In this document: positions 37,921-46,847 of the stretch, one piece after another
Position numbering within the stretch: the stretch's first letter is position 1
Layout of the letters: every line of letters starts with the position of its first letter
Source of the DNA: a virus
DNA: 46,847 nucleotides
Strand: one strand, 5' to 3'
IMG/VR virus record: IMGVR_UViG_3300026519_000003
Coordinates: 1-46,847 of that record
The notes under the pieces: model-generated
The model's input: only the letters and a program-made list of their open reading frames with translations
Databases searched by the model: none
Told to the model about the DNA's origin: nothing
Program-made: the position numbers and the translations under genes

Positions 37921-40900
37921 ATGGCGGGAAACGACGATCTTTCGCGGCTGGATGAGATTCTATCCAGCGATCCTCTCACCATGTCCTACAGCAGCGACAA
38001 AGACCTTTCGTCGCTCGATGCAATCCTTTCATCGCCACCAATCCCTGAACCACGGGGCGACGGCGAGCTTTCGCCGCAGACCGTGGCGCAGCCCGCAGAG
38101 GCAGATCAGCAGCTACAACCCGACAGGCCCATCGGCAGAGCGATCGACTCAGTGCCGGGCATGACGCCTGACGATATGCCGCTCACAAACAGGGAGAAAA
38201 TGCTTGAGCGCGTCGAGATCGCCGGAGCGCAGACTGCCGCCGGCCTGGGGCAGTGGCTTGCAAACACGAAAGCAGACCCGTCAGGCGTTGAGAAAACAGC
38301 AAGGTATGTCTCTGAGCGCCGGATGGATGCCGGCGCAATCCTCCCCCCGCTCGTCAACTACCTGAGCGATCTTGCTGTTCAGGGCTGGGGTGACATCGCG
38401 GAGGCGGCGCATCCGGGGGCGCGGGAGGAGATCAACGACGCGGCCGCAGAAGTGCATCGAGCGGCGACAGACCTTCTCGGATCGAAGGAGCTTGCCTATA
38501 GCGGCAGCACGGGCGAGAAAATCGGATGGCAGGTCGCCGAGGCGATCACAAACATGGCCCCCATGCTCACCGTCGGCGCGATCACGAAGACGCGAGGCGC
38601 ACCGCTTGGGATTATGGCGATGCAGGTCGGCGGGCAGGCATACGCCGACGCATACGAGAAGACAAAAGACCCTGGCCTGGCGAAAGAGGCCGCGATCTTC
38701 AAGTCGCTCGCCGAGGTGATCCCAGAGACGATCCCGGCTGGCGTGCTGCTTCGCCCCATCGGATCGAATTGGGCGAAGCGCGTCATTGACGCCACTGCCG
38801 GGGAAGGCGCTCAGGAGGCGCTGACCGAGTTCCTGACCACCGTCTATGATGACGCAAGACTCGGTGACATGACCCTTTCCGAGGCGCTGCGCAATGTGGA
38901 TTGGGCGGCTGTTGCCGAGGCCGGCGGGCTTGGCGCGCTGGTCGGCGGCACGCTTGCGGCAGGGATCGGCGCTGGCGACTATCTGATCACGCGGAAGCGG
39001 AAGGAAGCCGAGGGCGAAGCGAGAGCGGCCGAGGAGGAGCGCATAAAGGCATGGGAGGCCAGGCTCAAGGACGACATCAGGAGCGGATGGGAGGCGTGGA
39101 AGGCGCAGAAGGAGGCGCAGGCAAGGGCGGAAGGCCCGTGGTGGGAAGACCCGAGGCGCAGAGGGAAGGACGAATACCGCGAATGGTACGAGGCGAACAC
39201 CGGGAAGCCTTGGGATGACGGCCCCGTAGGCCCGGACGCCGGCCCGTCCCCCGCCGGCCCCGGCCCTGACACCGGCCCCGGCCCGGACGCAGGCCCGCCA
39301 CCCGCCGGCCATGCCGCGGCCCCGGCTGGAGAGATCAGCTTCGATGTGCTCCCAGCCGAAGAAAACAAGTCGGCAATCGATGACGAACTGTCGGCTGCCG
39401 AACAGCTGGCAAACGCCAGTCGCGAGGCGGCGCAGCAGCCCCAGGCTGACAGCGGCGACGCGGCGCATGGGGGCATGTACTCAGGCGATATCAGCCCAAC
39501 CGGGCTTGACAATTCCACGCTTGAGCCAGACATAGACGCCATTGAGCGCGCGCGCCAGTTCAGCCAGCGGGAGCAGCAGGAGCAGCAGGAGCGGCAGGAA
39601 CAGCAGGGGCAGGGCGGGGATGGCCGGCAAGACGGCGATGGATTCCAGCGCCAGCCTGGAGACGAGCAGGATGTGATCTACCAGCCACCGCCAGAGCCAG
39701 AGACGGAGGCATCCGCTCGCGCAGCAAAGGCGGCATCAGAATCCGCAACAAGCCCGGAGTCTCCAGTACCTGAGCCGACGGAGGCCCAGAAGTCCGCCGG
39801 CAACTACAAGAAAGGCAAGATTCGGTTCTCTGGCCTCGATGTATCGATAGAGAACCCTGCGGGCACCATCCGCCGCCCGGAATGGCCGCCGCTCGCCCAC
39901 CACTACGGGTATATCCGGCGCACCGAAGGCGCGGACGGAGAGCAGATCGACGCATTCATCAACGCGCGCAATGCGGACGAGGGCGCACCCGTGTTCGTCA
40001 TCGACCAAGCTGATGAAACCGGCGGGTTCGACGAGCACAAAGCGATGCTCGGGTTCAATACCGAGGACGAAGCCCTGCGGGCGTACCACGAAAACTACTC
40101 TCCAGGCTCACCAGAGCCGATAGGCGTGCGCAGGTTCGCCACCGCGAGGCAGTTCAAGGACTGGCTGACAAGCTCAGAATCGAACAGCATCCCGGCGTCC
40201 GCAGGCTCACCGATGTTTTCGAGCGCGATGCCGAAAGAGGCGCGATCAGCGCTCGCGAGGCCGGCCGAGCACAAGAGGTTCATTCGCGGATCGCTCGGCT
40301 CCGCATATCTCACCCCTGACGGGTTCATTGCGCCGAAGGGCGTGGCCCGTAGCGTGTCGGGCAATACGCGCCCTGACGACCTTGGCGCGGTCATTGTCGA
40401 GACAAAGAAGAAATCAGGGAAGAGCCACATCTACATCACCGTGCGGCCTGGGCGGAAGCTGACGCTCGATCAGTACAACGCGATTGCCGAGGCGAAAAAG
40501 CGGATGCCGAAGTCGGTCATCCACTACGGCGTCAAGTTCAGCAACACGACACGCCCGACAGAGTACCGCAGGGTGACCTTGCAGCGGCTTCTGTCAAGAA
40601 ACACCTACGAGTTTGACCCCCACCGCCATGAGCCGACAAAGGCGGAGATCGCGCGCGCTGACGCCAGAGCCGAGAAGGCCGAGAAGGCAAGGGTGGCGGC
40701 GTCTTCGCGGATGACGAGGAACTGGTGGAAGTCAGCGCCAGCAAAGGGCGATCTGATCACATTCATCAGGGCGCACGGCGGAATCAACACGGACATCGAA
40801 AGCGATGTGCGCGGCCGGCTCAAGCACCTTGACCAGCAAAACCGGGCAGTTGGCCTTCCGAGCATTGAGCAGCGCGGCGGGAAGGGCATGACGCTCGATG

Positions 40901-43311
40901 ATCTTGGTGTGCTGCTCGCCGAAAACGGATACATCAAGCGCGGCGAGATCTGGAACGGCGTCGATAAGACGGATGTCCTCGATCTTCTCTGGCGCGCCGA
41001 GGATGAAGTCGTGCAGCCGGAATACGGCGACATGGCGGACGAGATCGCGCGCGAGAGGATGGAGCGCGAGCTTGAGGCGCAGAAGGAGGAGGCCGACCGC
41101 CTGTTCATGGAGGGCGAGAAGGAACGCATCGAGCTTGGCGCGACCGAGCGCGAAATGTACGGGCCTTCGCCGGATGAGATCGCCCAGGCCGAGGCGGACG
41201 CAGCAGCCGCATCGGAATACATGGGCGACATGACCCCGGCGGATTGGGCCGAGGTGATCGCGGTACTGACCCCAGAGGAAAGGGCCATCCTTGGCGGCTC
41301 TCAGGAGCGCGAGGAGCTTTCCAGGCTGATGATGATCGCGTCCGGCCTGAATGAAGACCGGATGATGGGGATACTGGAAAAGGACATCACGGACGCGGAG
41401 GTGATCGAGCTTCTGCGGGACATGATCGACGATGAATCTGGAGTTCCAAGTGAAAAGAGAAATCGCAAGGCAAAAGGCCAGAAGGCTGAAGATGGCAAAG
41501 CTGGTGAAGAAGGCGCTAAGAATCAAGGCGATAGCCGACCTGAGAGCAAGGAAGCGGAAGGCTTCGAGCTGACAAGCGAGGAAAGCGAGGCGCAGAAGAT
41601 CAGGAACGAGGAGCTGCGCCGCGACAAGGAGCGGTCAGGGCAGGGAGATGTCCCGCTTGTCCAGTCTGGTGACGACCTGTTCGCAAACGGCGGGAGGCTG
41701 GAGCCAGACCTGTTCGAGAACGACGCGCAGCAGGCGAATGACATCGCGCAGATCAGCGGCGAGGTGATCGACGCTGATGCCCCTGTGTTCGTGTTCGACC
41801 TGTACCGCCCGAAGGACGGCGTGAAGATCGTTGATTCCGACTACATCAAGTCGGTGGTCATCCGCGACCGGCAAACGCTGTCAGAGGCCGCGGATGTCGC
41901 AGCAAGGGAGGGCGGCGTGCCCGTGCTCGCACTCAAGATCGAGGGCGCATCGACGGTTACAGACAAGGCCGCCGAGGTTTCGCGGATCATGGCGAACAAG
42001 GAGCAGGGCGAACCTGTCGGCGACAGGCCGAAAAGAATATCAGATATCGAGGAGCGAGTTGCTGAAGCGAAGAAGCGCGGCGCGCAAATGACGAAGGAGG
42101 ATATGAGGGCGGTAATGTCAATGCGAGAGGCGCTATTCTGGAACCCGAACAAGCCAGTCAAGGCGGCAGACAAGGCAGCAGAGCAGGGCGTACTGTCCCC
42201 AGAGAAGGCGGCAGAGATCATTCAGTCATGGGAAACCGAGATCGACCGCATGGCGTCAGATGGTGTCGGCAACGGGAAGACCGTCCTGTCTCTCTTCGAC
42301 GCGACAGGAGAATGGGCGCGACCGTGGGCGGATGCCGGGTACGATGTCCGCAAGATCGACCTGAAAACAGATGGCGTCGATGTGATGGACATCGACAGGC
42401 AGTGGCTGATAGATCACGGGATGGATAATGTCGATGTTGTCCTCGCCGCGTGCCCATGCACCGACTTCGCGTCATCCGGGGCGCGCGACTGGAAAGACAC
42501 CAAGTCATCGAGGGTGAAGGGCGGGAAGGATGACACAGGGATCACGCACAAGAGCATTGACCTTGTGAATCACACCCTGGCAATCATAGACTTACTTCAG
42601 CCGTCGATCTGGGCGATTGAGAACCCGGTGGGGCGGATCACGAAGATCACCGACACGCCGGGCGCGAGGTATGCCTTCGACCCGCACCACTTCGGCGACC
42701 CGTACACGAAGAAAACGATCCTATACGGCAGATTCAACACCGACCTTCCGGTTGCCAATGTGGCCCCAGAGCAAGGTTCCCTGATGGTGAAGCTGTCAGG
42801 ATCAGACGAGGACAATGCCGGGCTTCGGTCAGTGACGCCACGCGGGTTTGCGATGGCGTTCTTCATGGCAAACAACCATGAAGCATACCCGAGGTGGAAG
42901 GCGGCCGCAGATGAGTATGTCGAGCTTTTGCCAGAGAAGGAAAGAAAGAAGCGCGGCGGCGCAATGCGCGCGGCGTTCACCATCGGGGCGTCCGGCAAGA
43001 AGTTGAGCGCACCGCTGCCGCAGCCGCTTGAGCGAGCATACCTTGACGGGGCCGGAGCCGCAGAGGAAGATTGGAGGCTATCGGATTCAGTGCCAACCGA
43101 GAAGGACGCTGCGGACGCCATGATCGAGATCGTCGAGTCTGGAGAGCTTGGCGAACAGCGGTCAGTCATGGAGGCGATTGGCGAGAGGCTGTACGCATCC
43201 AGAAAGAAGGCGTCGAGAAGGGGGCGCAACAAGATCGGAAGTGAAGTTGCCCCGGTTGATGAGCGAATCGAGAAGATCAGCGAAATTGTGAATTGCGAGA
43301 AGAAGACATGA
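37921..43311 (+). CDS. Giant polyvalent virion protein 1 (pyrophosphatase-like and methylase-like domains)
   Basis: This 1796-residue protein is modular. Residues 180-355 hold a hydrophobic, glycine-rich segment typical of ejection proteins. A Pro/Gly (437-463) and Gln-rich (547-566) linker follow. Residues 629-755 match the InPase domain of phage polyvalent proteins: KGKIRFSGLDVSIENPAG, HHYGYIRRTEGADGEQIDAF, then FDEHKAMLGF. Residues 764-905 and 943-1025 are further polyvalent-type regions (DLITFIRAHGGI). Residues 1450-1657 are a C5-cytosine-methylase-like domain: VLSLFDATGEWARPW (SAM loop, near 1455), ACPCTDF (catalytic Cys1513), and IENPVG at 1567. By family knowledge such proteins travel with the DNA and counter host defences; here that is inference. 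GAGGG precedes the ATG, and the stop overlaps the next giant gene as ATGA. Confidence 0.85.
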   Translation: MAGNDDLSRLDEILSSDPLTMSYSSDKDLSSLDAILSSPPIPEPRGDGELSPQTVAQPAEADQQLQPDRPIGRAIDSVPGMTPDDMPLTNREKMLERVEIAGAQTAAGLGQWLANTKADPSGVEKTARYVSERRMDAGAILPPLVNYLSDLAVQGWGDIAEAAHPGAREEINDAAAEVHRAATDLLGSKELAYSGSTGEKIGWQVAEAITNMAPMLTVGAITKTRGAPLGIMAMQVGGQAYADAYEKTKDPGLAKEAAIFKSLAEVIPETIPAGVLLRPIGSNWAKRVIDATAGEGAQEALTEFLTTVYDDARLGDMTLSEALRNVDWAAVAEAGGLGALVGGTLAAGIGAGDYLITRKRKEAEGEARAAEEERIKAWEARLKDDIRSGWEAWKAQKEAQARAEGPWWEDPRRRGKDEYREWYEANTGKPWDDGPVGPDAGPSPAGPGPDTGPGPDAGPPPAGHAAAPAGEISFDVLPAEENKSAIDDELSAAEQLANASREAAQQPQADSGDAAHGGMYSGDISPTGLDNSTLEPDIDAIERARQFSQREQQEQQERQEQQGQGGDGRQDGDGFQRQPGDEQDVIYQPPPEPETEASARAAKAASESATSPESPVPEPTEAQKSAGNYKKGKIRFSGLDVSIENPAGTIRRPEWPPLAHHYGYIRRTEGADGEQIDAFINARNADEGAPVFVIDQADETGGFDEHKAMLGFNTEDEALRAYHENYSPGSPEPIGVRRFATARQFKDWLTSSESNSIPASAGSPMFSSAMPKEARSALARPAEHKRFIRGSLGSAYLTPDGFIAPKGVARSVSGNTRPDDLGAVIVETKKKSGKSHIYITVRPGRKLTLDQYNAIAEAKKRMPKSVIHYGVKFSNTTRPTEYRRVTLQRLLSRNTYEFDPHRHEPTKAEIARADARAEKAEKARVAASSRMTRNWWKSAPAKGDLITFIRAHGGINTDIESDVRGRLKHLDQQNRAVGLPSIEQRGGKGMTLDDLGVLLAENGYIKRGEIWNGVDKTDVLDLLWRAEDEVVQPEYGDMADEIARERMERELEAQKEEADRLFMEGEKERIELGATEREMYGPSPDEIAQAEADAAAASEYMGDMTPADWAEVIAVLTPEERAILGGSQEREELSRLMMIASGLNEDRMMGILEKDITDAEVIELLRDMIDDESGVPSEKRNRKAKGQKAEDGKAGEEGAKNQGDSRPESKEAEGFELTSEESEAQKIRNEELRRDKERSGQGDVPLVQSGDDLFANGGRLEPDLFENDAQQANDIAQISGEVIDADAPVFVFDLYRPKDGVKIVDSDYIKSVVIRDRQTLSEAADVAAREGGVPVLALKIEGASTVTDKAAEVSRIMANKEQGEPVGDRPKRISDIEERVAEAKKRGAQMTKEDMRAVMSMREALFWNPNKPVKAADKAAEQGVLSPEKAAEIIQSWETEIDRMASDGVGNGKTVLSLFDATGEWARPWADAGYDVRKIDLKTDGVDVMDIDRQWLIDHGMDNVDVVLAACPCTDFASSGARDWKDTKSSRVKGGKDDTGITHKSIDLVNHTLAIIDLLQPSIWAIENPVGRITKITDTPGARYAFDPHHFGDPYTKKTILYGRFNTDLPVANVAPEQGSLMVKLSGSDEDNAGLRSVTPRGFAMAFFMANNHEAYPRWKAAADEYVELLPEKERKKRGGAMRAAFTIGASGKKLSAPLPQPLERAYLDGAGAAEEDWRLSDSVPTEKDAADAMIEIVESGELGEQRSVMEAIGERLYASRKKASRRGRNKIGSEVAPVDERIEKISEIVNCEKKT

Positions 43312-46300
43312 AGAAAGGGTGCATAAAGGCGAAGGCCAAGATCGACGACAAGGACAGAGGGCTTTTCGATTCGATATATCAGGACCTTGTCGCAAGCGGA
43401 ATCCCTGAGACTGATGCGTACACGCAGGCCGCAGAACTCGCCATTGAGACGCTGCTCGATGAGAGAAACGCGGTGATCGAGGAGATCGAGCCGTCGGCGG
43501 TTGTCACCATAGAGGACGCCCTGCGCCCAGAGTCATCATTGAGGCTTGCGGCAGGAAAGCGGAGCGCGCCGGCGAGGCTGTTTGAGGTGATCGCGTCAAT
43601 GCCCGACGCCTTCCAGTCGCGCACGAGCGACAAGAAAGACCTATCCGGAATCGTGGACGACATGCTGGGGGACTACACCTTGCCCAGCGGCAAGAAGGCA
43701 TACTTCGCCATGAATGACGGCATATTCATTGTCCGCAACACCACTGGCGGCGGCGTCGTGCCGTCAGAGATCGTCAAGATACACAACGCAAACACGGACA
43801 CGCCGTTCGTCAGAATCTTCACCCAGCGCGGCGAGCGCGGGAGCGCGGCATATCAGGCGGCGATGGCCTGGGCGCACAACAACAAGAAGCGGCTGGTGCC
43901 TGACCCGTCTGGAATATCGCGCGTCAACAGGCTGCGGAGAACCGAGGCCATGATCAGCAGCATGCTGCGCTTTGGCACCGCAATGCACCTTGAGCCGCAT
44001 CGCGACCAGTTCGTCGGCGCGCTGTCAGCCGAGGACTATGCGAAGCTCGCGCTCGGTGAGCGTACCGGCGACGGCGGGTATTCCGACACCACCGGCGAGA
44101 TTGAGATAGGGGAGAAGCTGGACAAGCTGAAGGCAGACCTGTGGGATTCAGCGGACTACCATCGGTCGCTCCACAATTTGCTGATCGCAAGTTATATGCT
44201 AACATCAAAGCGAATCAAGCAGGCACTGGAGAGTGGATTCTATGAAAACGAAATCGAAGAACACGGCGTTTTTGGTATTGGCCGCACTACATACCGCAGG
44301 TATCACGCGGTCAAATCCGCGCTTCGCGGCGACGAGTCTGCGGGGATTCATGAACTTGGCTGGTTCCGCGATAAGCAGCCACCGGCAGATGTCATCGATG
44401 CCGAGCTACTGGAGGACAGCGTTGATCGGAGCATTGACGCTTTCAAGAAAAAGTTTGGCGGAGATCGCGCGATCGACTTCATCCTCTATTCGCGCAAACC
44501 TGGGCGTGGAGTCGGGGCGGCAAAGGTTGAGGGCTGGCTCAGGAAAACGATAGACAGCCTCGACCCGGAAATATCGAAGAATATTTTCATCCACGACAAG
44601 CCGTCGGACTACGCGCCGTGGGTGGCCTCTGATGCTGGGGGCATGTACTTCAACGGAGAGGTGCATATATTCGCCAGCAACATCGAGACGCGGGAAGACG
44701 CGGAGGTCGTCATCGCCCACGAGGTTGTCGGACACCTTGGGCTTGAGGGGCTTCTTGGCAGGAAGCGCTTCATGCAGTTGATCAGGGAGGTCAACAGGAT
44801 GAAGGCCGAGGGGAACAAGGCTGTCATCGATGTACTGAAGGAGATCAGGGTCAACTATGTCGATGAGAACGGAGACTACAACCTTGACGCCACGCAGGAG
44901 GCGCGCGAGGTACTTGCCCACATCGCTCAGAACCGGGCGAGCCAGTCGCTTCTGAACAAAATATGGGAGTGGATCAAGGAAGCGCTGCTGAAGATCGGCC
45001 TTTTCAAGAACGGCGACCCAGACACCGACGCGATATATTCTCTCATCAAGGAGGCCGCGAACCATGTCAGGGGGCGGCCGGCTCGCCCGGAAAGCCCGCT
45101 GTTTGACGGGTATGCCGATGTTGTCGCGGCGTCTCGTGCGTCGATCCGCGAGGATGAGGGCGCGGCGCAGATGGGCTTGTTCGACAATATCGACAAGCTG
45201 TCTGATGAGCCGGCGGCGCGCGACGCGGCCATAGAGTCCGCCAGGGTGAGGTACAGGAACCTTCCAATCGGCGAGATGAAGGTCGGCATCGCCCGGGCAT
45301 CAACGCCGGAGGAGGCGCTGCATATCGTGGCCGGCATCAGGAAGCGCGCAACCGAGGTTGTGCTTGCCGTCGTGCTCGATGAGAACGATAAAGTCCTGAC
45401 CGTCATCAGGCACTCCAGCGGCACGGCAAACTCATCATCGCTCGACCATGTGAAGCTCGCAGGCTCCATCGCCTCAGTTGACGGGGCAAAGGGGTACTGG
45501 CTGGCTCACAATCACCCTTCTGGAGAATCAGAGCCTTCTTCTGCGGATATTGGCGTGACGAAGCGCGTCAACAGGCTGCTTTCTGCCGTCGGGATATACA
45601 CCAAGGGGCACATAGTCGTCGGCGCAAATGGGCGCGGCGTCGCGTTTCATGCTGTCAGCGGATCAGACCCGGCAACAATCGGCATTCCGTATGGCGAAAG
45701 CGGGGTGAAGATAGAGGCATTCAAGGCGGCGAGGAAAAAGAGTGTCGTTGTGACCGAGGTCATGGCGGCGATGGCACCGCGATACGAGACGACCATCGGC
45801 TCCCCGGCCGACGCAAAAAAAGTCGCAAGCAAGATCGGGAAAGAGGGAATCATCCTGCTCAGCAACCGCTCCCATGTTGCGGGATTCTGGCCTGTCTCCG
45901 GGGCCGATGTGGAGAACATCAGGGAGTCGGGCGCTCTGCGCGGCATCCTGCGGGCGATCCACGAGTCGAACGCCACGGCCGCGATTATCCTGACCGACAA
46001 TCAGAAGGCGGCAAACAAGCTGGCGGCCGCCCTCAATGGAAGCGTCAATGTCCTTGACAGGATAGACCCGAATACCGTGCGCAGCGCAGCAGAGTCAGGT
46101 GCGCCGCCCGACCCAAACCTTGAGCCTTCATGGTCGATTTCTCGCAGATCACCGTCGCCAGGCGGCGGCATTCAGGCTTTGGCATACCGATCTGGCGTCG
46201 CCGAAAAGAGCGCGTCAGCACTCGATGAGGCGATGGGTGCCGGGGCAAGGGAGGTGTCGCGCAGGAAGAACGGGAGCGTAACTGTCGCCGAGTACGCGGT

Positions 46301-46847
46301 CGCATCACTGCCTGCGGTGACGGAGGACGCGGTCATCATGAAGTCAGGTGGCGCGTACTACTACGAGAGCCTGGACACCGTTGACGAGCCGGCAGGCCCA
46401 TTTGCTACCGAGCGCGACGCGCGCAACCATGCAAGGGCGATGGCCGGGTATGATCCGATCCGTCGCGGCGACCTGATGAACAGCGATGGAATCACCATCG
46501 TGCCGATTCGCATGCGAGAGGCAGGCGCATCGTCGTCTGTGTCTGTCGGGATTCCGCCGGCGTCTCTCGGCGTTGGTGAGCGCATCGGCGTGGGCATCGC
46601 CATCGCAAGACTGGCGCGCGATGCTGGTGCTGGCGTTCTTCGCGGAGGGATTCTGTCTGACCCTGTTGTGTCTGCCGCGCTAGAGGCGAGCGGGTACACA
46701 ATGACGGTCGCGTCCGGCGCTGTATCGGCAAGCCCGCCGTCATTCAGCAGGCGGGCGAAGACATCCGCAAAGGCCGAAAAGATCAAGCGCGCCTCAGCCA
46801 TGCCGAGCGGGAAAGGGCAGAAGGTCGAGTATCTGGAGAGCAAATGG
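43308..46847 (+). CDS. Giant polyvalent virion protein 2, N-terminal part (zincin and JAMM domains)
   Basis: The gene starts with ATGA overlapping giant protein 1 and stays open to the window end, continuing in frame at position 2 to stop at 4114 (2508 residues in all). A zincin metalloprotease motif HEVVGH lies at residues 471-476, with the following LGLEGLLG. Residues 650-770 form a RadC/JAMM-type domain: HNHPSGESEPSSAD places His734, His736 and Asp747 for zinc. Further on, an AAIILTDNQKAANKL segment and a Ser/Gly-rich linker precede the Gly-rich region at the joint. Two metalloprotease-like domains in one virion protein suggest self-processing or cleavage of host proteins (or removal of conjugated groups) after injection. 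Activities are inferred from motifs. Confidence 0.85.
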   Translation, partial: MKKGCIKAKAKIDDKDRGLFDSIYQDLVASGIPETDAYTQAAELAIETLLDERNAVIEEIEPSAVVTIEDALRPESSLRLAAGKRSAPARLFEVIASMPDAFQSRTSDKKDLSGIVDDMLGDYTLPSGKKAYFAMNDGIFIVRNTTGGGVVPSEIVKIHNANTDTPFVRIFTQRGERGSAAYQAAMAWAHNNKKRLVPDPSGISRVNRLRRTEAMISSMLRFGTAMHLEPHRDQFVGALSAEDYAKLALGERTGDGGYSDTTGEIEIGEKLDKLKADLWDSADYHRSLHNLLIASYMLTSKRIKQALESGFYENEIEEHGVFGIGRTTYRRYHAVKSALRGDESAGIHELGWFRDKQPPADVIDAELLEDSVDRSIDAFKKKFGGDRAIDFILYSRKPGRGVGAAKVEGWLRKTIDSLDPEISKNIFIHDKPSDYAPWVASDAGGMYFNGEVHIFASNIETREDAEVVIAHEVVGHLGLEGLLGRKRFMQLIREVNRMKAEGNKAVIDVLKEIRVNYVDENGDYNLDATQEAREVLAHIAQNRASQSLLNKIWEWIKEALLKIGLFKNGDPDTDAIYSLIKEAANHVRGRPARPESPLFDGYADVVAASRASIREDEGAAQMGLFDNIDKLSDEPAARDAAIESARVRYRNLPIGEMKVGIARASTPEEALHIVAGIRKRATEVVLAVVLDENDKVLTVIRHSSGTANSSSLDHVKLAGSIASVDGAKGYWLAHNHPSGESEPSSADIGVTKRVNRLLSAVGIYTKGHIVVGANGRGVAFHAVSGSDPATIGIPYGESGVKIEAFKAARKKSVVVTEVMAAMAPRYETTIGSPADAKKVASKIGKEGIILLSNRSHVAGFWPVSGADVENIRESGALRGILRAIHESNATAAIILTDNQKAANKLAAALNGSVNVLDRIDPNTVRSAAESGAPPDPNLEPSWSISRRSPSPGGGIQALAYRSGVAEKSASALDEAMGAGAREVSRRKNGSVTVAEYAVASLPAVTEDAVIMKSGGAYYYESLDTVDEPAGPFATERDARNHARAMAGYDPIRRGDLMNSDGITIVPIRMREAGASSSVSVGIPPASLGVGERIGVGIAIARLARDAGAGVLRGGILSDPVVSAALEASGYTMTVASGAVSASPPSFSRRAKTSAKAEKIKRASAMPSGKGQKVEYLESKW
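46721..46847. repeat. Terminal direct repeat, right copy (circular overlap)
   Basis: Identical to bases 1-127. See the left copy: the match closes the sequence into a 46,720-bp circle within the second giant gene. Confidence 0.9.

Noticed and set aside
38281-39468. Long open frame on the minus strand (395 codons).
   Set aside because: It lies opposite the giant gene, has Arg/Leu/Gly/His-rich shadow composition, no ribosome site and no family features; long antisense frames are expected at this G+C content.
45300-45680. A separate host-like radC gene.
   Set aside because: The JAMM motif is in the same open frame as the giant virion protein, with no start signal or gene boundary near it.
1-46847. 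Integrase, attachment site, tRNA genes and a lysogeny repressor.
   Set aside because: I read for them on both strands and found no tyrosine or serine recombinase, no convincing tRNA fold and no CI-like repressor; lysogeny is therefore not supported.

Overview
The window is one complete phage genome with a podovirus-type gene set. Its first and last 127 bases are identical, and a single reading frame runs in phase across that joint, so the sequence closes into a circle of 46,720 bp. It is G+C-rich and almost wholly coding. Most neighbouring genes are joined by ATGA, GTGA or TGATG overlaps. I saw no integrase, tRNA gene or CRISPR array. A canonical SSB, an Erf/YqaJ recombination pair, perfect DnaA boxes and a regulator resembling Aca1 of Pseudomonas phages point to a gammaproteobacterial host, but the genus cannot be read from the sequence.

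Layout. (1) 1-6448 (+): the 3' part of a giant virion gene that begins at 43308 and crosses the joint, then an S74-chaperone tail fibre and a small adhesin-like protein. (2) 6456-11006 (-): one leftward operon with a Cro-like DNA-binding protein, an O-like initiator that carries an apparent replication origin inside its gene, a P-like helicase loader, a PPC/EHPA protein, an HNH-type protein, and a tightly overlapping lysis cassette (endolysin, membrane proteins, i-spanin, o-spanin, holin). (3) 11018-17946 (+): the rightward early operon with a coiled-coil protein, Erf annealing protein, YqaJ exonuclease, SSB, a four-module zinc-finger protein, a DUF1064-type nuclease and several small proteins. 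(4) 17943-20692 (+): an accessory island of four repeated promoter/operator/leader cassettes, each driving a small orphan gene, plus an Aca1-like regulator, a second partly decayed regulator, and a relic cassette with a truncated acetyltransferase-like gene. (5) 20761-43311 (+): terminase, portal, scaffold, capsid, connector, tail nozzle, tail fibre, internal virion proteins, and two giant 'polyvalent' ejection-type proteins.

The most interesting region is the island. All four promoters carry the same perfect inverted repeat (TAGCG-N8-CGCTA) between -35 and -10, where an Aca-type repressor would bind. Each is followed by a conserved 5' leader with two hairpins, the second a GNRA-loop hairpin next to the Shine-Dalgarno sequence whose stem changes in a compensatory way between copies. 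I infer an anti-CRISPR or anti-defence regulon in which one regulator controls several single-gene cassettes.

The two giant proteins (1796 and 2508 residues) combine pyrophosphatase-like, cytosine-methylase-like, zincin, JAMM and Gp88-like domains. They are likely delivered with the DNA to act early against host defences, while the cassette genes would act once transcription begins.
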